64,000 nt of DNA from an uncultured Draconibacterium sp. (lineage in GTDB: Bacteria; Bacteroidota; Bacteroidia; Bacteroidales; Prolixibacteraceae), in the NCBI RefSeq assembly GCF_963676815.1, contig NZ_OY781365.1:2638501-2702500 (forward strand), in the 5' to 3' direction. How positions within the stretch are numbered: position 1 is the first letter of the stretch; every line of letters starts with the position of its first letter. Below the pieces are notes generated by a model. That model did not search any database. It was not told the DNA's origin and saw only the letters and a list, made by a program, of their open reading frames with translations. Made by a program: the position numbers and the translations under genes. Positions 47,901 through 55,893 of this stretch are shown here, in pieces.

Positions 47901-48271
47901 AGCATGATGGGACGGTTAAGCTTTTAAATGAATATCTTGATGATGGGGCGGATGAATTGGAATCTGAAAATGGAGAGGTCGAAGTAATTGAAATAATTTC
48001 TCCAAATAATAATGGCAGTTCGATTTTGATCTCAGATATTCAGATTAATAAGACACAGGAAGAATTAATTCTGAAAATTGTTTCGAATTCATTTGAAATT
48101 CATCAAGATGAAGTTGAAAAATTTGCTACGGAAAATGGTGTCTTTAAAAATCAGCTAATTGACAGCATAAATGAAGCATGTGAAATTCGATTAGATGGAG
48201 AAGCGCTGATAGAAGAAGAAGATGAAAAATATATTATAGAAGAATCATATTATAAAGAAATAGCAATCTAA
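44927..48271 (+). CDS. SH3b-TM2-TerB membrane-anchored protein, first gene of a BrxD/BrxH-type operon
   Basis: 1114 residues. In order: signal peptide (~1-29); bacterial SH3 domain (~31-91, TSDLNLRAGAGTSYAPL, YWVKIQY); a transmembrane helix near 109-129; a TM2 domain (~138-190, FFFGTFGFQKYYLG); a basic linker; four full 37-residue tandem repeats plus a partial one from 348; a TerB-N domain from ~554 (AQKEFYHFFREKVLNGEF); a long helical part; and a TerB-C domain at the end (INEACEIRLDGEALIEEED). TerB-N/TerB-C proteins accompany ATPases and helicases in stress and defence loci. The export signal would place SH3 outside and TerB inside the cell. The next two genes follow almost without gaps. Confidence 0.8.
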   Translation: MKLSWKETKRAIILLIIAISLISFSAFSQNSYVATSDLNLRAGAGTSYAPLAVILKGDTVIMLGDTSRYWVKIQYQDKIGYSSKEYLQKVQLKEDLGQDIVLEQSESNSFSAIVITLAVLIFIVLVLTQIGKGHRNISFAKFLSFFFGTFGFQKYYLGQSSNGTLSIMFCWTFVPTIVGIIDFVKLASMSEENFNMKYNGVISNPKKSKKTPPKAAKSKAAKIINVEKKKSQNEAKEYAVSLYKEGLYIEEILTELVKAGYKMPNGDEIINFSQVKFLVRRILPNATFEAKPKELDKTSKKNSKTSVEKTYRKIESAAKKNHSSSSSTKEVSVTQNIDSDLRRLAEKEYPDSIAMQEFTYKRQVEAKLFLEKVTDEEIKEFVKNENPNDYSVQKYNYEQQIEAKAFMAKASDEEVKQFVLNENPKDYALQRYNYEQQIGAKAFMAKVSDKEAKEYALRANPSDYSLQKYNYEQQVDAKAFMAKASDKEIKEHVETEYPKDYEMQKYLYEEQIVLPPRERQTVNRSNEEIIDVNSEEFDLNIEHAMQSPGNTLEPPYWGHTYVYSYDELNYASKAQKEFYHFFREKVLNGEFVDIKGYTNYAFILYFDVLNEYDKHHDIKLLEEQFKLIGEICPKTKRYSLMSLQDLLRKRTDSYSVDKLDNLQDPSYQFEHGYSDYDPDAYKLGKQYKEKLGLNKQEVAWLNKFWNPANVFISIEGCCIATIKQYLLVIRNLNRVLKPKDTSIAKETNYFKEKLFDNKEIADSYWGYYDNSYMKQKVESEIYLAIFKRVENSVREFYGHKRKVGSNPYYEFEGEFESRIGIYVDELVVKYQGEIILPDIETQIELNSQNVNRWKNEFNELKNSYQNTNKSKFIDGILTLEETNQKNPNIENIFFEASKFISKYDKVQSLRYYAKYIYYDLKSKKIDNKQLTKTVQKSLFKSEEQIDTFKRIISELVNTSDIKKALTEIDNIYIPKRKKIKLDKTEIEEVEQKHDGTVKLLNEYLDDGADELESENGEVEVIEIISPNNNGSSILISDIQINKTQEELILKIVSNSFEIHQDEVEKFATENGVFKNQLIDSINEACEIRLDGEALIEEEDEKYIIEESYYKEIAI
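45968..46411 (+). repeat. Four in-frame 111-bp tandem repeats in the TerB protein
   Basis: Units start at 45968, 46079, 46190 and 46301, with a fifth partial unit from 46412. Each encodes 37 residues around NPxDYxxQKYNYEQQ and AKAFMAKxSDxE. The first and last units are the most divergent, the middle three the most alike, as in recently expanded arrays. The protein repeat is predicted helical and charged. Confidence 0.85.
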
Positions 48272-48274
48272 GTT

Positions 48275-49588
48275 ATGGCGTTAAGAATAAAAGCAAAAGA
48301 AGCAACAGCTATCATAAATTCGCTATCTGGTGGTGTTGTGCCTCGAATTGGTGTTCAACATATTACCGTAGGTAGGAAATTGGAGATTGAAGCATTTACC
48401 TCGGCATTAGATGATGTAAAAAATGGTCATAGTATGGTAAAGTTCTGGATTGGAGATTTTGGTTCAGGGAAATCCTTTATGCTTCATTTATTGAATACAG
48501 TTGCTACCAAACAAAAGTTTGTTGTTGCAAATGCCGATTTTACTCCTGACAATAGGCTTTATTCAAACGATGGTAAAGCAGTTGCTCTATACAGTGCAAT
48601 AATGGATAATGTCGCAATTCAAACCAAACCAGAAGGAGGAGCATTACCAACATTGCTCGACAAATGGATTGAACAAATTGTTGCTAAAACTGCACAAATC
48701 AACAATATCCCAGTTACTGAAATCCGCGATGAACGCTACTTCAACCTTATTCAGGAAAATATAATGCAAACCGTTAATGAAGTTACCGAAACAGGTGGGT
48801 TTGATTTCGGAGTAGTTGTAATTAAGTATTATGAAGGTTATATAAAAAATGACGAGTACCTTAGACGAAGTGCTTTAAAATGGTTAAAAGGAGAATATCG
48901 TACAAAAACAGAAGCAAGGCAAGACTTAGGCGTACGTGAGATAGTTAATGATTTGAACTATTATGATATGCTCAAAAACTTCTGTCGCCTTTTCGTAAGT
49001 ATGGGCTATAGTGGTTTTATGATAAACCTTGATGAAGCGATTAACCTTTACAAGATTTCTACCGCCAACATGCGAGCGAAGAACTATGAAAAAATACTTA
49101 CCATTTTTAATGATTGTTTTCAAGGAAAAGTGTCGAATCTATTTATCAATTTTGCAGGAACTAAAGACTTTTTAGAGAATGAAAGACGTGGATTGTTTAG
49201 TTATGATGCCTTGAAAACACGTTTAGAAACTAACAAATTTGAAACGTTACAATATCGTGATTTAGCACAACCAGTAATTAAGCTTGTTCCATTAAATCAC
49301 AATGAGATTTTTGTTTTACTTAAAAAACTCAAAGAAATCTTTGATATAAATTTTGGAGTTAATATCAGTATCACAGATGATGATGTTCAAATGTATATGG
49401 AGGAAATGTTTAATAAACCTGGTGCAGAGGAGTTCCTTACACCAAGGGAGGTCATACGTGATTTCTTAAACATATTGAGCATATTAAGACAAAATCCTGA
49501 TGCGGATAAAACCTCTTTAATTTCAGATATAACTATATCGGATGAACGGCCTGAAGAGAATATTCTTGATTCAATTGAAGAATTGTAA
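48275..49588 (+). CDS. BrxD-like ATP-binding protein (DUF2791)
   Basis: 437 residues. P-loop GDFGSGKSFMLHLL near 58-71; the N-terminal INSLSGGVVPRIGVQHITVGR is the usual start of BREX-type BrxD/DUF2791 ATPases; Walker B-like GFMINLDEAINLYK near 248-260; C-terminal EEFLTPREVIRDFLNIL. BrxD partners the Lhr-like helicase BrxHI in some BREX loci, but no PglZ phosphatase, BrxC or methyltransferase is present here. It starts 3 bases after the TerB gene and its stop overlaps the helicase start. Confidence 0.85.
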   Translation: MALRIKAKEATAIINSLSGGVVPRIGVQHITVGRKLEIEAFTSALDDVKNGHSMVKFWIGDFGSGKSFMLHLLNTVATKQKFVVANADFTPDNRLYSNDGKAVALYSAIMDNVAIQTKPEGGALPTLLDKWIEQIVAKTAQINNIPVTEIRDERYFNLIQENIMQTVNEVTETGGFDFGVVVIKYYEGYIKNDEYLRRSALKWLKGEYRTKTEARQDLGVREIVNDLNYYDMLKNFCRLFVSMGYSGFMINLDEAINLYKISTANMRAKNYEKILTIFNDCFQGKVSNLFINFAGTKDFLENERRGLFSYDALKTRLETNKFETLQYRDLAQPVIKLVPLNHNEIFVLLKKLKEIFDINFGVNISITDDDVQMYMEEMFNKPGAEEFLTPREVIRDFLNILSILRQNPDADKTSLISDITISDERPEENILDSIEEL

Positions 49589-51717
49589 TGTCATACAAAT
49601 TATTATCAGAACCTATTCGGAAGTACATTCGCGATAAACGATGGGAATCGTTACGTCCTATTCAGGCAGCTGCAATTTCAAAAATAATCACAACGGATAA
49701 TAATTATATTCTCGCATCGAGAACAGCGTCCGGAAAAACAGAAGCAGCTTTCCTCCCGATTCTTTCAAAAACTGATTTTAACAACATAGGGGTGCAAGTA
49801 CTTTATGTATCTCCACTAATCGCGCTTATTAATGACCAGTTTTTTCGGATAGAGGAATTATGTAAAGACCTTGAAATAAAAGTAACAAAATGGCATGGTG
49901 AGGCCAAAAAGTCATTAAAAACAAACCTTATAAAAAGTCCTAATGGCATTGTATTAATTACACCAGAATCATTGGAAGCAATGTTTGTGAATGCCCCATA
50001 TAATGTTGCGGCATTGTTTGGCAATCTAAGGTTTGTCGTAATTGACGAAATACATTCATTTTTAGGTGTTGATAGGGGACTACAATTAATGTCGATATTG
50101 TCAAGAATTCAGCAGGTTAATAGGTCAAAAATCACAACTATTGGCTTATCCGCTACAATTGGTGATGAAAATTATATTGAAGCTAAGCGGTTAACCGGAG
50201 ATATTTCGGGAACAAAAGTACTGCTTGACCGAACCCGAAAAGAGACGATAGCAAAGTTTAAATATTTTAGTAATTCAACGGCAGAATTGTCTTTGGACTT
50301 TCTAAAGGACCTTTATAAAGAAACTTGTTCCAATAAAGTTCTGATTTTCCCTAATAGTAGAGGAAGAACTGAGGAGGTTGCAGTAAAGCTAAGAAGAATC
50401 TCAGATAAAGTCAATGGACACAAAAACTATTACTCACATCATTCGTCTGTTGACAAAGAAATTCGTGAAAGCATAGAGCATTTTGCCAAAAATAATGAGC
50501 GATTCAATTTTTGTATATCGTGTACTTCTACTTTAGAACTAGGGATTGATATAGGAACAGTTGATAAAATTGTTCAAATTGATTCAACGCATTCAGTTTC
50601 ATCCCTTGTTCAAAGGATTGGAAGAAGTGGTCGTCGCGAAGGAGAACAAAGTATTGTAAATATATATGCGACAGACAAATGGAGCTTGTTACAGTCCTTA
50701 GCATGTTGGATTTTATATAACGATGGATTTCTTGAGCCGATAAAAACTGCTAAGAAACATTATGATATTCTCTTGCATCAGTTATTATCAATAGTTAAGC
50801 AGCATTCTGGGTGTTCAAGAATAGACTTAATTCAAAGGATAAAGAAAAATTTTGCATTTCAGGACATTGAAGAAAAAGATATAAATACGATTATAGACGA
50901 ATCACTTAAGTCTGATTATTTAGAAAATATCCATCGTGAATTAATACTGGGAATCGAAGGGGAAAAGATTGTCAATTCTAGAGAGTTTTACAGCGTCTTT
51001 AAAACTGAACCTAGCTTTAAGGTACTATTCTCAGGAAAGAAAATTGGTGAAATTCCATTCTCTCCACAAGTTAGAGTTGATGAAAATATGCTTTTGGCCG
51101 CAAAAATCTGGAAAATTAAGGATATTGATATTAAGGGCAGAAAAATTATTGTTGTTCCCGCACGAGATGGTAAGAAACCTAAGTTTTTTGGAGGGGGTGG
51201 AAATATTCATTCCAAGATTCGGGAAAAGATGTTACAAATATTGAAAAGTGAAGAATCCTTTTCCGAACTAGATGAAAGAAGCAACACAATCCTCGAAGAG
51301 TTGAGATATGATTTTAGAGGTTTTAAAATTTTTGATTTTGAGCATGATAAGCCTGTTGTTGAAAAAGAAGAGAAGTTGGTTGTGTATACATTTTCTGGAT
51401 CAAAGATAAACTTAAGCTTACATTTTTTAATTAAATGTGCAGGTTACGAAGTTGCTCTTCACGACCACGACAGCACCTTGGAAATTAATATTGGTATCTC
51501 CGAATTCAAAAAGTTAAAATTAGATGTGAATGGAGTGTATGGTAGCATTGATGATCATTTGATAGCTGCCTTGACGGAAAACGAGTCCTTACTTGCTTTC
51601 TCAAAATGGGGGGAGTATTTACCAATGCAATATAAGTGCGAGATACTTAAAGAGCGATATTTTAACTTTGAGGAGGCGGTAAATATGCTAAATAAGATTA
51701 AACCAATCCAGTCTTAA
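49588..51717 (+). CDS. Lhr/BrxHI-like superfamily II helicase
   Basis: 709 residues. Motifs: Q-type RPIQAAAISKI, I ASRTASGKT (~44-52), PLIALINDQ, II DEIH (~153-156), III GLSATIG, then the second RecA domain with SCTSTLELGIDIG and VI QRIGRSGRREGE (~341). The C-terminal ~330 residues match Lhr-like helicases rather than generic DEAD-box proteins. It should translocate on DNA or DNA-RNA hybrids. The start codon shares one base with the upstream stop (TAATG), so ATPase and helicase are made in coupled fashion, probably as a complex with the TerB protein. Confidence 0.88.
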   Translation: MSYKLLSEPIRKYIRDKRWESLRPIQAAAISKIITTDNNYILASRTASGKTEAAFLPILSKTDFNNIGVQVLYVSPLIALINDQFFRIEELCKDLEIKVTKWHGEAKKSLKTNLIKSPNGIVLITPESLEAMFVNAPYNVAALFGNLRFVVIDEIHSFLGVDRGLQLMSILSRIQQVNRSKITTIGLSATIGDENYIEAKRLTGDISGTKVLLDRTRKETIAKFKYFSNSTAELSLDFLKDLYKETCSNKVLIFPNSRGRTEEVAVKLRRISDKVNGHKNYYSHHSSVDKEIRESIEHFAKNNERFNFCISCTSTLELGIDIGTVDKIVQIDSTHSVSSLVQRIGRSGRREGEQSIVNIYATDKWSLLQSLACWILYNDGFLEPIKTAKKHYDILLHQLLSIVKQHSGCSRIDLIQRIKKNFAFQDIEEKDINTIIDESLKSDYLENIHRELILGIEGEKIVNSREFYSVFKTEPSFKVLFSGKKIGEIPFSPQVRVDENMLLAAKIWKIKDIDIKGRKIIVVPARDGKKPKFFGGGGNIHSKIREKMLQILKSEESFSELDERSNTILEELRYDFRGFKIFDFEHDKPVVEKEEKLVVYTFSGSKINLSLHFLIKCAGYEVALHDHDSTLEINIGISEFKKLKLDVNGVYGSIDDHLIAALTENESLLAFSKWGEYLPMQYKCEILKERYFNFEEAVNMLNKIKPIQS

Positions 51718-51767
51718 CAAGTATTCTTTCAACTAAAAAAGACTTGATTCTTGAAAATGCAATAACA

Positions 51768-52130
51768 ATGATTGATATAAAAAAGAATGATTTCATAAAA
51801 TATAGGAAGTGTATATATTTAGTAAAGGACTTTCGAAAGCTCGAAAATGGGAAATATCGCCTAACCTATTTTTTTAGGACTATTAATGATAAGTCTGCGA
51901 AATTGTATCTGAATGAGTTTACAGACAATTATGACTGGAATTTTGAGTACATAAAAGAAGCCAATCAGGAACAAATTAACTTGTTAATCTCAAAAATAAG
52001 AAAGGAATATCCTGATTTTGATTTATCCTTTGCAAAGGTTGATTTGATGAAGAATGAGAAAAACATGAGTGAGGAAGGCTGTATAGAATATTTGAAAAGC
52101 AAAGGATATTTTATACTAAAGCAAGTATAA
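51768..52130 (+). CDS. Hypothetical protein downstream of the helicase
   Basis: 120 residues from the ATG at 51768 (MIDIKKNDFIKYRKC); an upstream TTG in frame at 51744 is less likely. The N-terminal half looks like a beta-rich small domain (KYRKCIYLVKDFRKLENGKYRLTYFF is its core, seen in parts), the C-terminal half helical. No family is recognised and no export signal seen. It lies 50 bases after the helicase on the same strand and may be an accessory of that operon. Confidence 0.55.
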   Translation: MIDIKKNDFIKYRKCIYLVKDFRKLENGKYRLTYFFRTINDKSAKLYLNEFTDNYDWNFEYIKEANQEQINLLISKIRKEYPDFDLSFAKVDLMKNEKNMSEEGCIEYLKSKGYFILKQV

Positions 52131-52218
52131 TGTTATTAGGAATGATCTTTTTGAGAAAATGCTAGGCTCAAAATCATTAAAATATGACATCCCCATACCC
52201 CTAAAAAAGTAATATTGA

Positions 52219-53088
52219 ATGCTAACAGCAATTAGAAAAATAGATAATGTGAAGGTGACTGGTGATGTCATTTCAAAAAAGAAAGATGACGAATATTACT
52301 GCGAATATTGTAAAAAGGATGTTGTTCACCATTTAGCCGAAGCCAGAATAAAAATAGGACACTTTAAACACAAGAGTGGAGACTCATATTGCCCGAATCA
52401 AAGCAAAGAGACAGAATATCACTTTAATACAAAATTGGATATCTATAACTACATTCTAAACGGCTGGGGGGCAAATTTGAAAAGTATCGAATTGGAGAAA
52501 TGGATTTGTAATAATACCATAAGGCCAGATATTTATATTGAAACGTATAGAAGCAAGATTGCAATAGAAGTTCAAGCCACTATTTTAACAGTTTCTGAGA
52601 TTAAAAAGCGTACAGAGCGATATTGTAAAAACGATATTCATGTATTGTGGATTTTACCGTTTCAATACGATAGGTTTTGGGAATACAATATAGTCGAACC
52701 TGCCTATGACGGTTTGGATGCCCAATATTCTTGGATGTACGCCGAGAAAGTAAAACTTAAAGAAATGGAGATTTTTCTTTATTGGGCCTATTATAAAAAA
52801 TTACTTTTTTGGGACCTAGAACATAAACATAGCAATACTTTTGTCTGTATTGGCTTAAGTGAACACAAAAGTGAAGATGTTGAATTTTGGCGAGATGGAG
52901 AGGAACATTATTACCATGGTAAAACTGCCAAAACTCTAAAAAAAATTAATTGGATTAGATATGATATAAAATTCTCTGAACTTACAACAGCATATGCCCC
53001 GGAATTTAAAGCTCCTTTTAGAAGCTATATAATCCCAGAACGAGAACTACTCACTTATGATAATAGAAAAAGATTAAAATCCAAGTAA
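52219..53088 (+). CDS. CoiA-like nuclease domain protein
   Basis: 289 residues. N-terminal zinc-binding CEYCKKDVVHH with HFKHKSGDSYCPN, then the PD-(D/E)xK-like core: E...H...K in TEYHFNTKLDIY, RPDIYIE, IAIEVQAT and the Tyr/Trp-rich VLWILPFQYD. This is the layout of CoiA-like competence nucleases. Here, among defence cargo, a role in DNA cleavage is more likely than competence. Its last 38 bases overlap the convergent gene at 53051. Confidence 0.75.
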   Translation: MLTAIRKIDNVKVTGDVISKKKDDEYYCEYCKKDVVHHLAEARIKIGHFKHKSGDSYCPNQSKETEYHFNTKLDIYNYILNGWGANLKSIELEKWICNNTIRPDIYIETYRSKIAIEVQATILTVSEIKKRTERYCKNDIHVLWILPFQYDRFWEYNIVEPAYDGLDAQYSWMYAEKVKLKEMEIFLYWAYYKKLLFWDLEHKHSNTFVCIGLSEHKSEDVEFWRDGEEHYYHGKTAKTLKKINWIRYDIKFSELTTAYAPEFKAPFRSYIIPERELLTYDNRKRLKSK

Positions 53089-53356
53089 GAAAAGTCATTA
53101 TTATAACTGTAACAATGATAAGACCAAACCATCTCGGAATAACTACACTCTTCTCCAATTTCTGTTTATGATCCTTCAGAAGCTGTTCCAGTTTGTCTGT
53201 ATCCACTCCAACTTTAACTTTTGTTGTTTTAAGAGCATGTAATTGCCTGGCAATTTCAGGAGCAATCTCATTTATATTCTCTGTGGTTTGTTTAAGTGTT
53301 TCAATTTCGGAGGTTAAAATCTCCAGTAATTTTTGTTGCGATAAATTTTTTCTCAT
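53051..53356 (-). CDS. Small membrane protein of the mobilisation module
   Basis: 101 residues: a coiled-coil N-terminus (LLEILTSEIETLKQTTENIN, LEQLLKDHKQKLEKS) and one C-terminal transmembrane helix (GLIIVTVIIMTFLTWILIFF). Such proteins usually follow the relaxase in Bacteroidota mobilisable elements; function is unknown. It ends inside the convergent CoiA-like gene and starts 4 bases after the relaxase stop, so it belongs to the mob operon. Confidence 0.7.
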   Translation of the reverse strand: MRKNLSQQKLLEILTSEIETLKQTTENINEIAPEIARQLHALKTTKVKVGVDTDKLEQLLKDHKQKLEKSVVIPRWFGLIIVTVIIMTFLTWILIFFYYHK

Positions 53357-53360
53357 GGTA

Positions 53361-54152
53361 TTAAAAGCTTATTCCAAAATCTCTTGAAGGACGGTTTTGT
53401 TGTTGTTTTCTTTGTTTTTCTCGTTCCGCACGGTACATCATTTCATAATTTCGCAGAATCTGTTTTTGCAGATTGGCAGCACTAAACTCCCGGCCAACAC
53501 TACTGCCTTTTATGGTTTCCTCTCCAATCTGGAATTTCAATCCAACAACTTTTCCATCAGAGGCAATTCTCCTGTGCGTTTGGATTCCATACTCTTCCAT
53601 CAATTGGGCATAATCATTAATGTCGCGGGGCATTACGGTCAAAACCCGTTGGTGGGCTTCTTTAATGTAGTTGCCCAATCGCTGCTCTTTTTGCTGCTGA
53701 ATTTCTTTGGCAGTAGTAAATCCCCATTCTTTAGCCACACTTTCAGCAATACGCTGCGCCTTTTTGCTGATAAAGTGATCCTTGTACGCTCTCCCGTCAA
53801 AATCAATACGGTTGACGAAAATGTGCAGGTGCTTGTGTTTCTCATCGGTATGCAGAAAAGAAATAAACTGATGATCATTCAATTTCATGCGTTTCAGAAA
53901 GTCTCCGGCCAGTTTTGCAAAATCCGTGTTACTAAGTTTATCACCGTCAGGAATGGATGGACTTAAAACCATTGAAAAGGTATTCTTCTGGCACTTGGAA
54001 TTCAGGTTCTGAAAGATCCTGAACTCCGTTGCAATTTCCCTGGGAGTTTCGCCTACAACTTTATTCCGGCTGATCTCCTTCGCTCCGGGCTTTTTCATGG
54101 CGTAATTAACAGCATTGACCGTATGTGAGATGCTTTTTGCTTTTCCGATCAT
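53361..54152 (-). CDS. Relaxase / mobilisation nuclease
   Basis: 263 residues of the MobA/VirD2-like relaxase group: the metal-binding triad HKHLHIFVNRID (H106, H108, H110), upstream motif FSMVLSPSIPDG, and a Tyr-containing N-terminal region (AVNYAMKK) with the probable nucleophile Tyr17. It nicks one strand at oriT and leads it into a recipient through a helper's conjugation machinery. The 4-base overlap with the mobC-like gene and the GC-rich hairpin upstream of that gene complete the relaxosome. Confidence 0.9.
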   Translation of the reverse strand: MIGKAKSISHTVNAVNYAMKKPGAKEISRNKVVGETPREIATEFRIFQNLNSKCQKNTFSMVLSPSIPDGDKLSNTDFAKLAGDFLKRMKLNDHQFISFLHTDEKHKHLHIFVNRIDFDGRAYKDHFISKKAQRIAESVAKEWGFTTAKEIQQQKEQRLGNYIKEAHQRVLTVMPRDINDYAQLMEEYGIQTHRRIASDGKVVGLKFQIGEETIKGSSVGREFSAANLQKQILRNYEMMYRAEREKQRKQQQNRPSRDFGISF

Positions 54153-54463
54153 TGTTCAAACTTTCCAAGGTGGATTTTAATCAGTTTAATTACTTCTTCC
54201 AGTTCCCGGAGAATTGTTTCATTCTTATCAAAATGTTTGCTTCTTACCAGGTTACCGATGGCCGTAAAGTTGCGATGGTAGGTGTGCAGGTTATTGTACA
54301 CCTCCAATTCTTCGGGAGAAAACCGCAGAGTTACTTTCATGTTCAGTGATGCCCGCCGGGCAAACTCACTGGTACCTAATCCACATTCCTCGGCAGCCAT
54401 TATGATGGCTCTTTTTTCGATATTGCTTACTCTAAACGAGATATATTTTGTGCGAACTCTCAT
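54149..54463 (-). CDS. MobC-like relaxosome accessory protein
   Basis: 104 residues, ribbon-helix-helix type at the start (TKYISFRVSNIEKRAIIMAAEECG, LGTSEFARRA) with a C-terminal part typical of MobC (FTAIGNLVRSKHF). It binds oriT and helps the relaxase open the strands. It overlaps the relaxase start by 4 bases. The hairpin proposed as oriT is ~70 bases upstream. Confidence 0.85.
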   Translation of the reverse strand: MRVRTKYISFRVSNIEKRAIIMAAEECGLGTSEFARRASLNMKVTLRFSPEELEVYNNLHTYHRNFTAIGNLVRSKHFDKNETILRELEEVIKLIKIHLGKFEQ

Positions 54464-54532
54464 ATTCTTTAACCTTTAAATTAATATTTAGAACCTGCGC
54501 TGTGCGCCCCTTTGCGAGCCTGGGAGCAAAGC

Positions 54533-54566
54533 GAGAGATGCCCATGGTGCAACCTGGGCACCTCTC
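54533..54566. other. Candidate oriT hairpin
   Basis: 12-base arms GAGAGATGCCCA (54533-54544) and TGGGCACCTCTC (54555-54566), one mismatch, 10-base loop, inside an unusually GC-rich 95-base stretch (54480-54574) between the primase and the mobC-like gene. A GC-rich inverted repeat directly upstream of mobC and relaxase genes is where transfer origins of this element type lie. It is not T-tailed, so a terminator is less likely. Confidence 0.55.
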
Positions 54567-54574
54567 GACATGGC

Positions 54575-55459
54575 TTACCACGGAGACCTACGCAGACGTT
54601 GGCTTCGGGCTATCAACAGCTGATTCAGATCTTTTGAGTTTTTATAGATGGCCGACATATCGACACTGTTCGTTAGATCGGCCATTATCTGTTTGGTCGC
54701 TTTTTTACCAGCTGAATCATTATAGAGATAGAGACCAACTTTGGGATAAGTCTGGGCAATATCATGGATGCGGTTGATAAACGAAACAGAATTCAATACC
54801 AAAAAATCTGATTGGTGTGGTAAGCCAGGATAAAGCATTAACAAACTAAAAAAATCAAACATGCCTTCGGTAACACTCAACAATTGTTTACCTGTAGTGA
54901 AATAGGATAAGTCTTTTGGTGCTGCAGCATTTTTATAATACGGATTTCGAAGTTCCCAGCCTCCCGAAACATTTTCTAAGCCTAAAGCGAAGTATCGTTT
55001 TTGATTATTCGAATAATGAACCTGGCTGGCAAAACGGGCTGCAGTTTTTGCATTAATTTTTCTTTCCGACAAATATTTGATCAAAGCCGGGTGCCGAATG
55101 GGGAGGATCTTATCGGTCTGGATTTCCGGTTCGGGCGCTAACTCAACCACATTATTCTGCTGTTGAAAAGAGAAAGATGGAATGTTTTTAGCCAGAATCC
55201 TCAGAGCATCACTAACACTGCAGTTGTTATTCATTTCAATAACCAGGTCAATAATATTTCCTCCTTTTCCAAGACCATGATCGTACCAGCGGTTAAGAAC
55301 TTTGGAAACCTTAAAGGAGGCTTCATTTTCCTTTCTAATCGGACTAAGGTACCAGGCTGAATGTTGGTTTTCTTTTACCGGTGAGTATCCGGATCTTTTC
55401 AGAAATTCTGTTATCGGAATTTCACGGGCTGTATCGCATTGTAGTTTAGAAAATCTCAT
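54575..55459 (-). CDS. CHC2/Toprim-type primase of a mobilisable element
   Basis: 294 residues. The N-terminal part is a zinc-finger-like primase domain in degenerate form (YLSPIRKENEASFKV, NRWYDHGLGKGGNIIDLV), the C-terminal part a Toprim domain (SVTEGMFDFFSLL, then LYLYNDSAGKKA). In relatives the last motif reads LDND; here the first Asp is a Tyr, so one metal ligand may be lost. It would prime second-strand synthesis after transfer. It lies 4 bases after the HTH gene on the same strand. Confidence 0.8.
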   Translation of the reverse strand: MRFSKLQCDTAREIPITEFLKRSGYSPVKENQHSAWYLSPIRKENEASFKVSKVLNRWYDHGLGKGGNIIDLVIEMNNNCSVSDALRILAKNIPSFSFQQQNNVVELAPEPEIQTDKILPIRHPALIKYLSERKINAKTAARFASQVHYSNNQKRYFALGLENVSGGWELRNPYYKNAAAPKDLSYFTTGKQLLSVTEGMFDFFSLLMLYPGLPHQSDFLVLNSVSFINRIHDIAQTYPKVGLYLYNDSAGKKATKQIMADLTNSVDMSAIYKNSKDLNQLLIARSQRLRRSPW

Positions 55460-55462
55460 ATT

Positions 55463-55774
55463 TCATCTTTTCCTGTTTTCTGACAACATCTTGTTGAACT
55501 CACCTTCTATTTCCAGCTCCTCCTTGGAAATGCCCATTAGCCAGAGATCTATGTCTTTTTTATAAAAGAACTTTTGTCTGATGTTGGCATTGGTTCCGGT
55601 GGGGATCAGCTTTTTACTGAGCAACTTGTAAATTTTGCTTTTGGATAGTCCTGTGTATTGGGCCAGCTCTTCAACATTGAAAACGGTTTTGTTCTCTGCG
55701 AGTAGCGTTTTGATTTGTTTCAGTTCGCTAAGAACCTGTTTTGAAATAAATGCTTGATTTTCCATAGGTGACAT
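55463..55774 (-). CDS. Excisionase-type helix-turn-helix protein
   Basis: 103 residues with HTH_17/MerR-like domain in the middle: FNVEELAQYTGLSKSKIYKLLSKKLIPTG, then FYKKDIDLWLMG. It opens the mob operon in transcription order and is of the type that controls excision in Bacteroides elements. It is distinct in sequence from the HTH gene at 6972, although of the same family. Confidence 0.85.
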   Translation of the reverse strand: MSPMENQAFISKQVLSELKQIKTLLAENKTVFNVEELAQYTGLSKSKIYKLLSKKLIPTGTNANIRQKFFYKKDIDLWLMGISKEELEIEGEFNKMLSENRKR

Positions 55775-55893
55775 ATTTTTGATGATTAATGACGCTTGAT
55801 GCGTGAAAATTTCATCAGCAAATATGTCGCTGTATGTAACAGTAAATCAAGAAGGTAATTTGAATTACGGGCAAATTACGGGAGAAATACCGT

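Noticed and set aside
44927..51717. A BREX locus
   Set aside because: Only BrxD-like and BrxHI-like proteins are present; PglZ, BrxC/PglY and PglX are missing, and a TerB protein takes the first position.
53397..53966. 189-codon plus-strand ORF over the relaxase
   Set aside because: It is the complement of the relaxase gene, whose motifs and operon position are clear.
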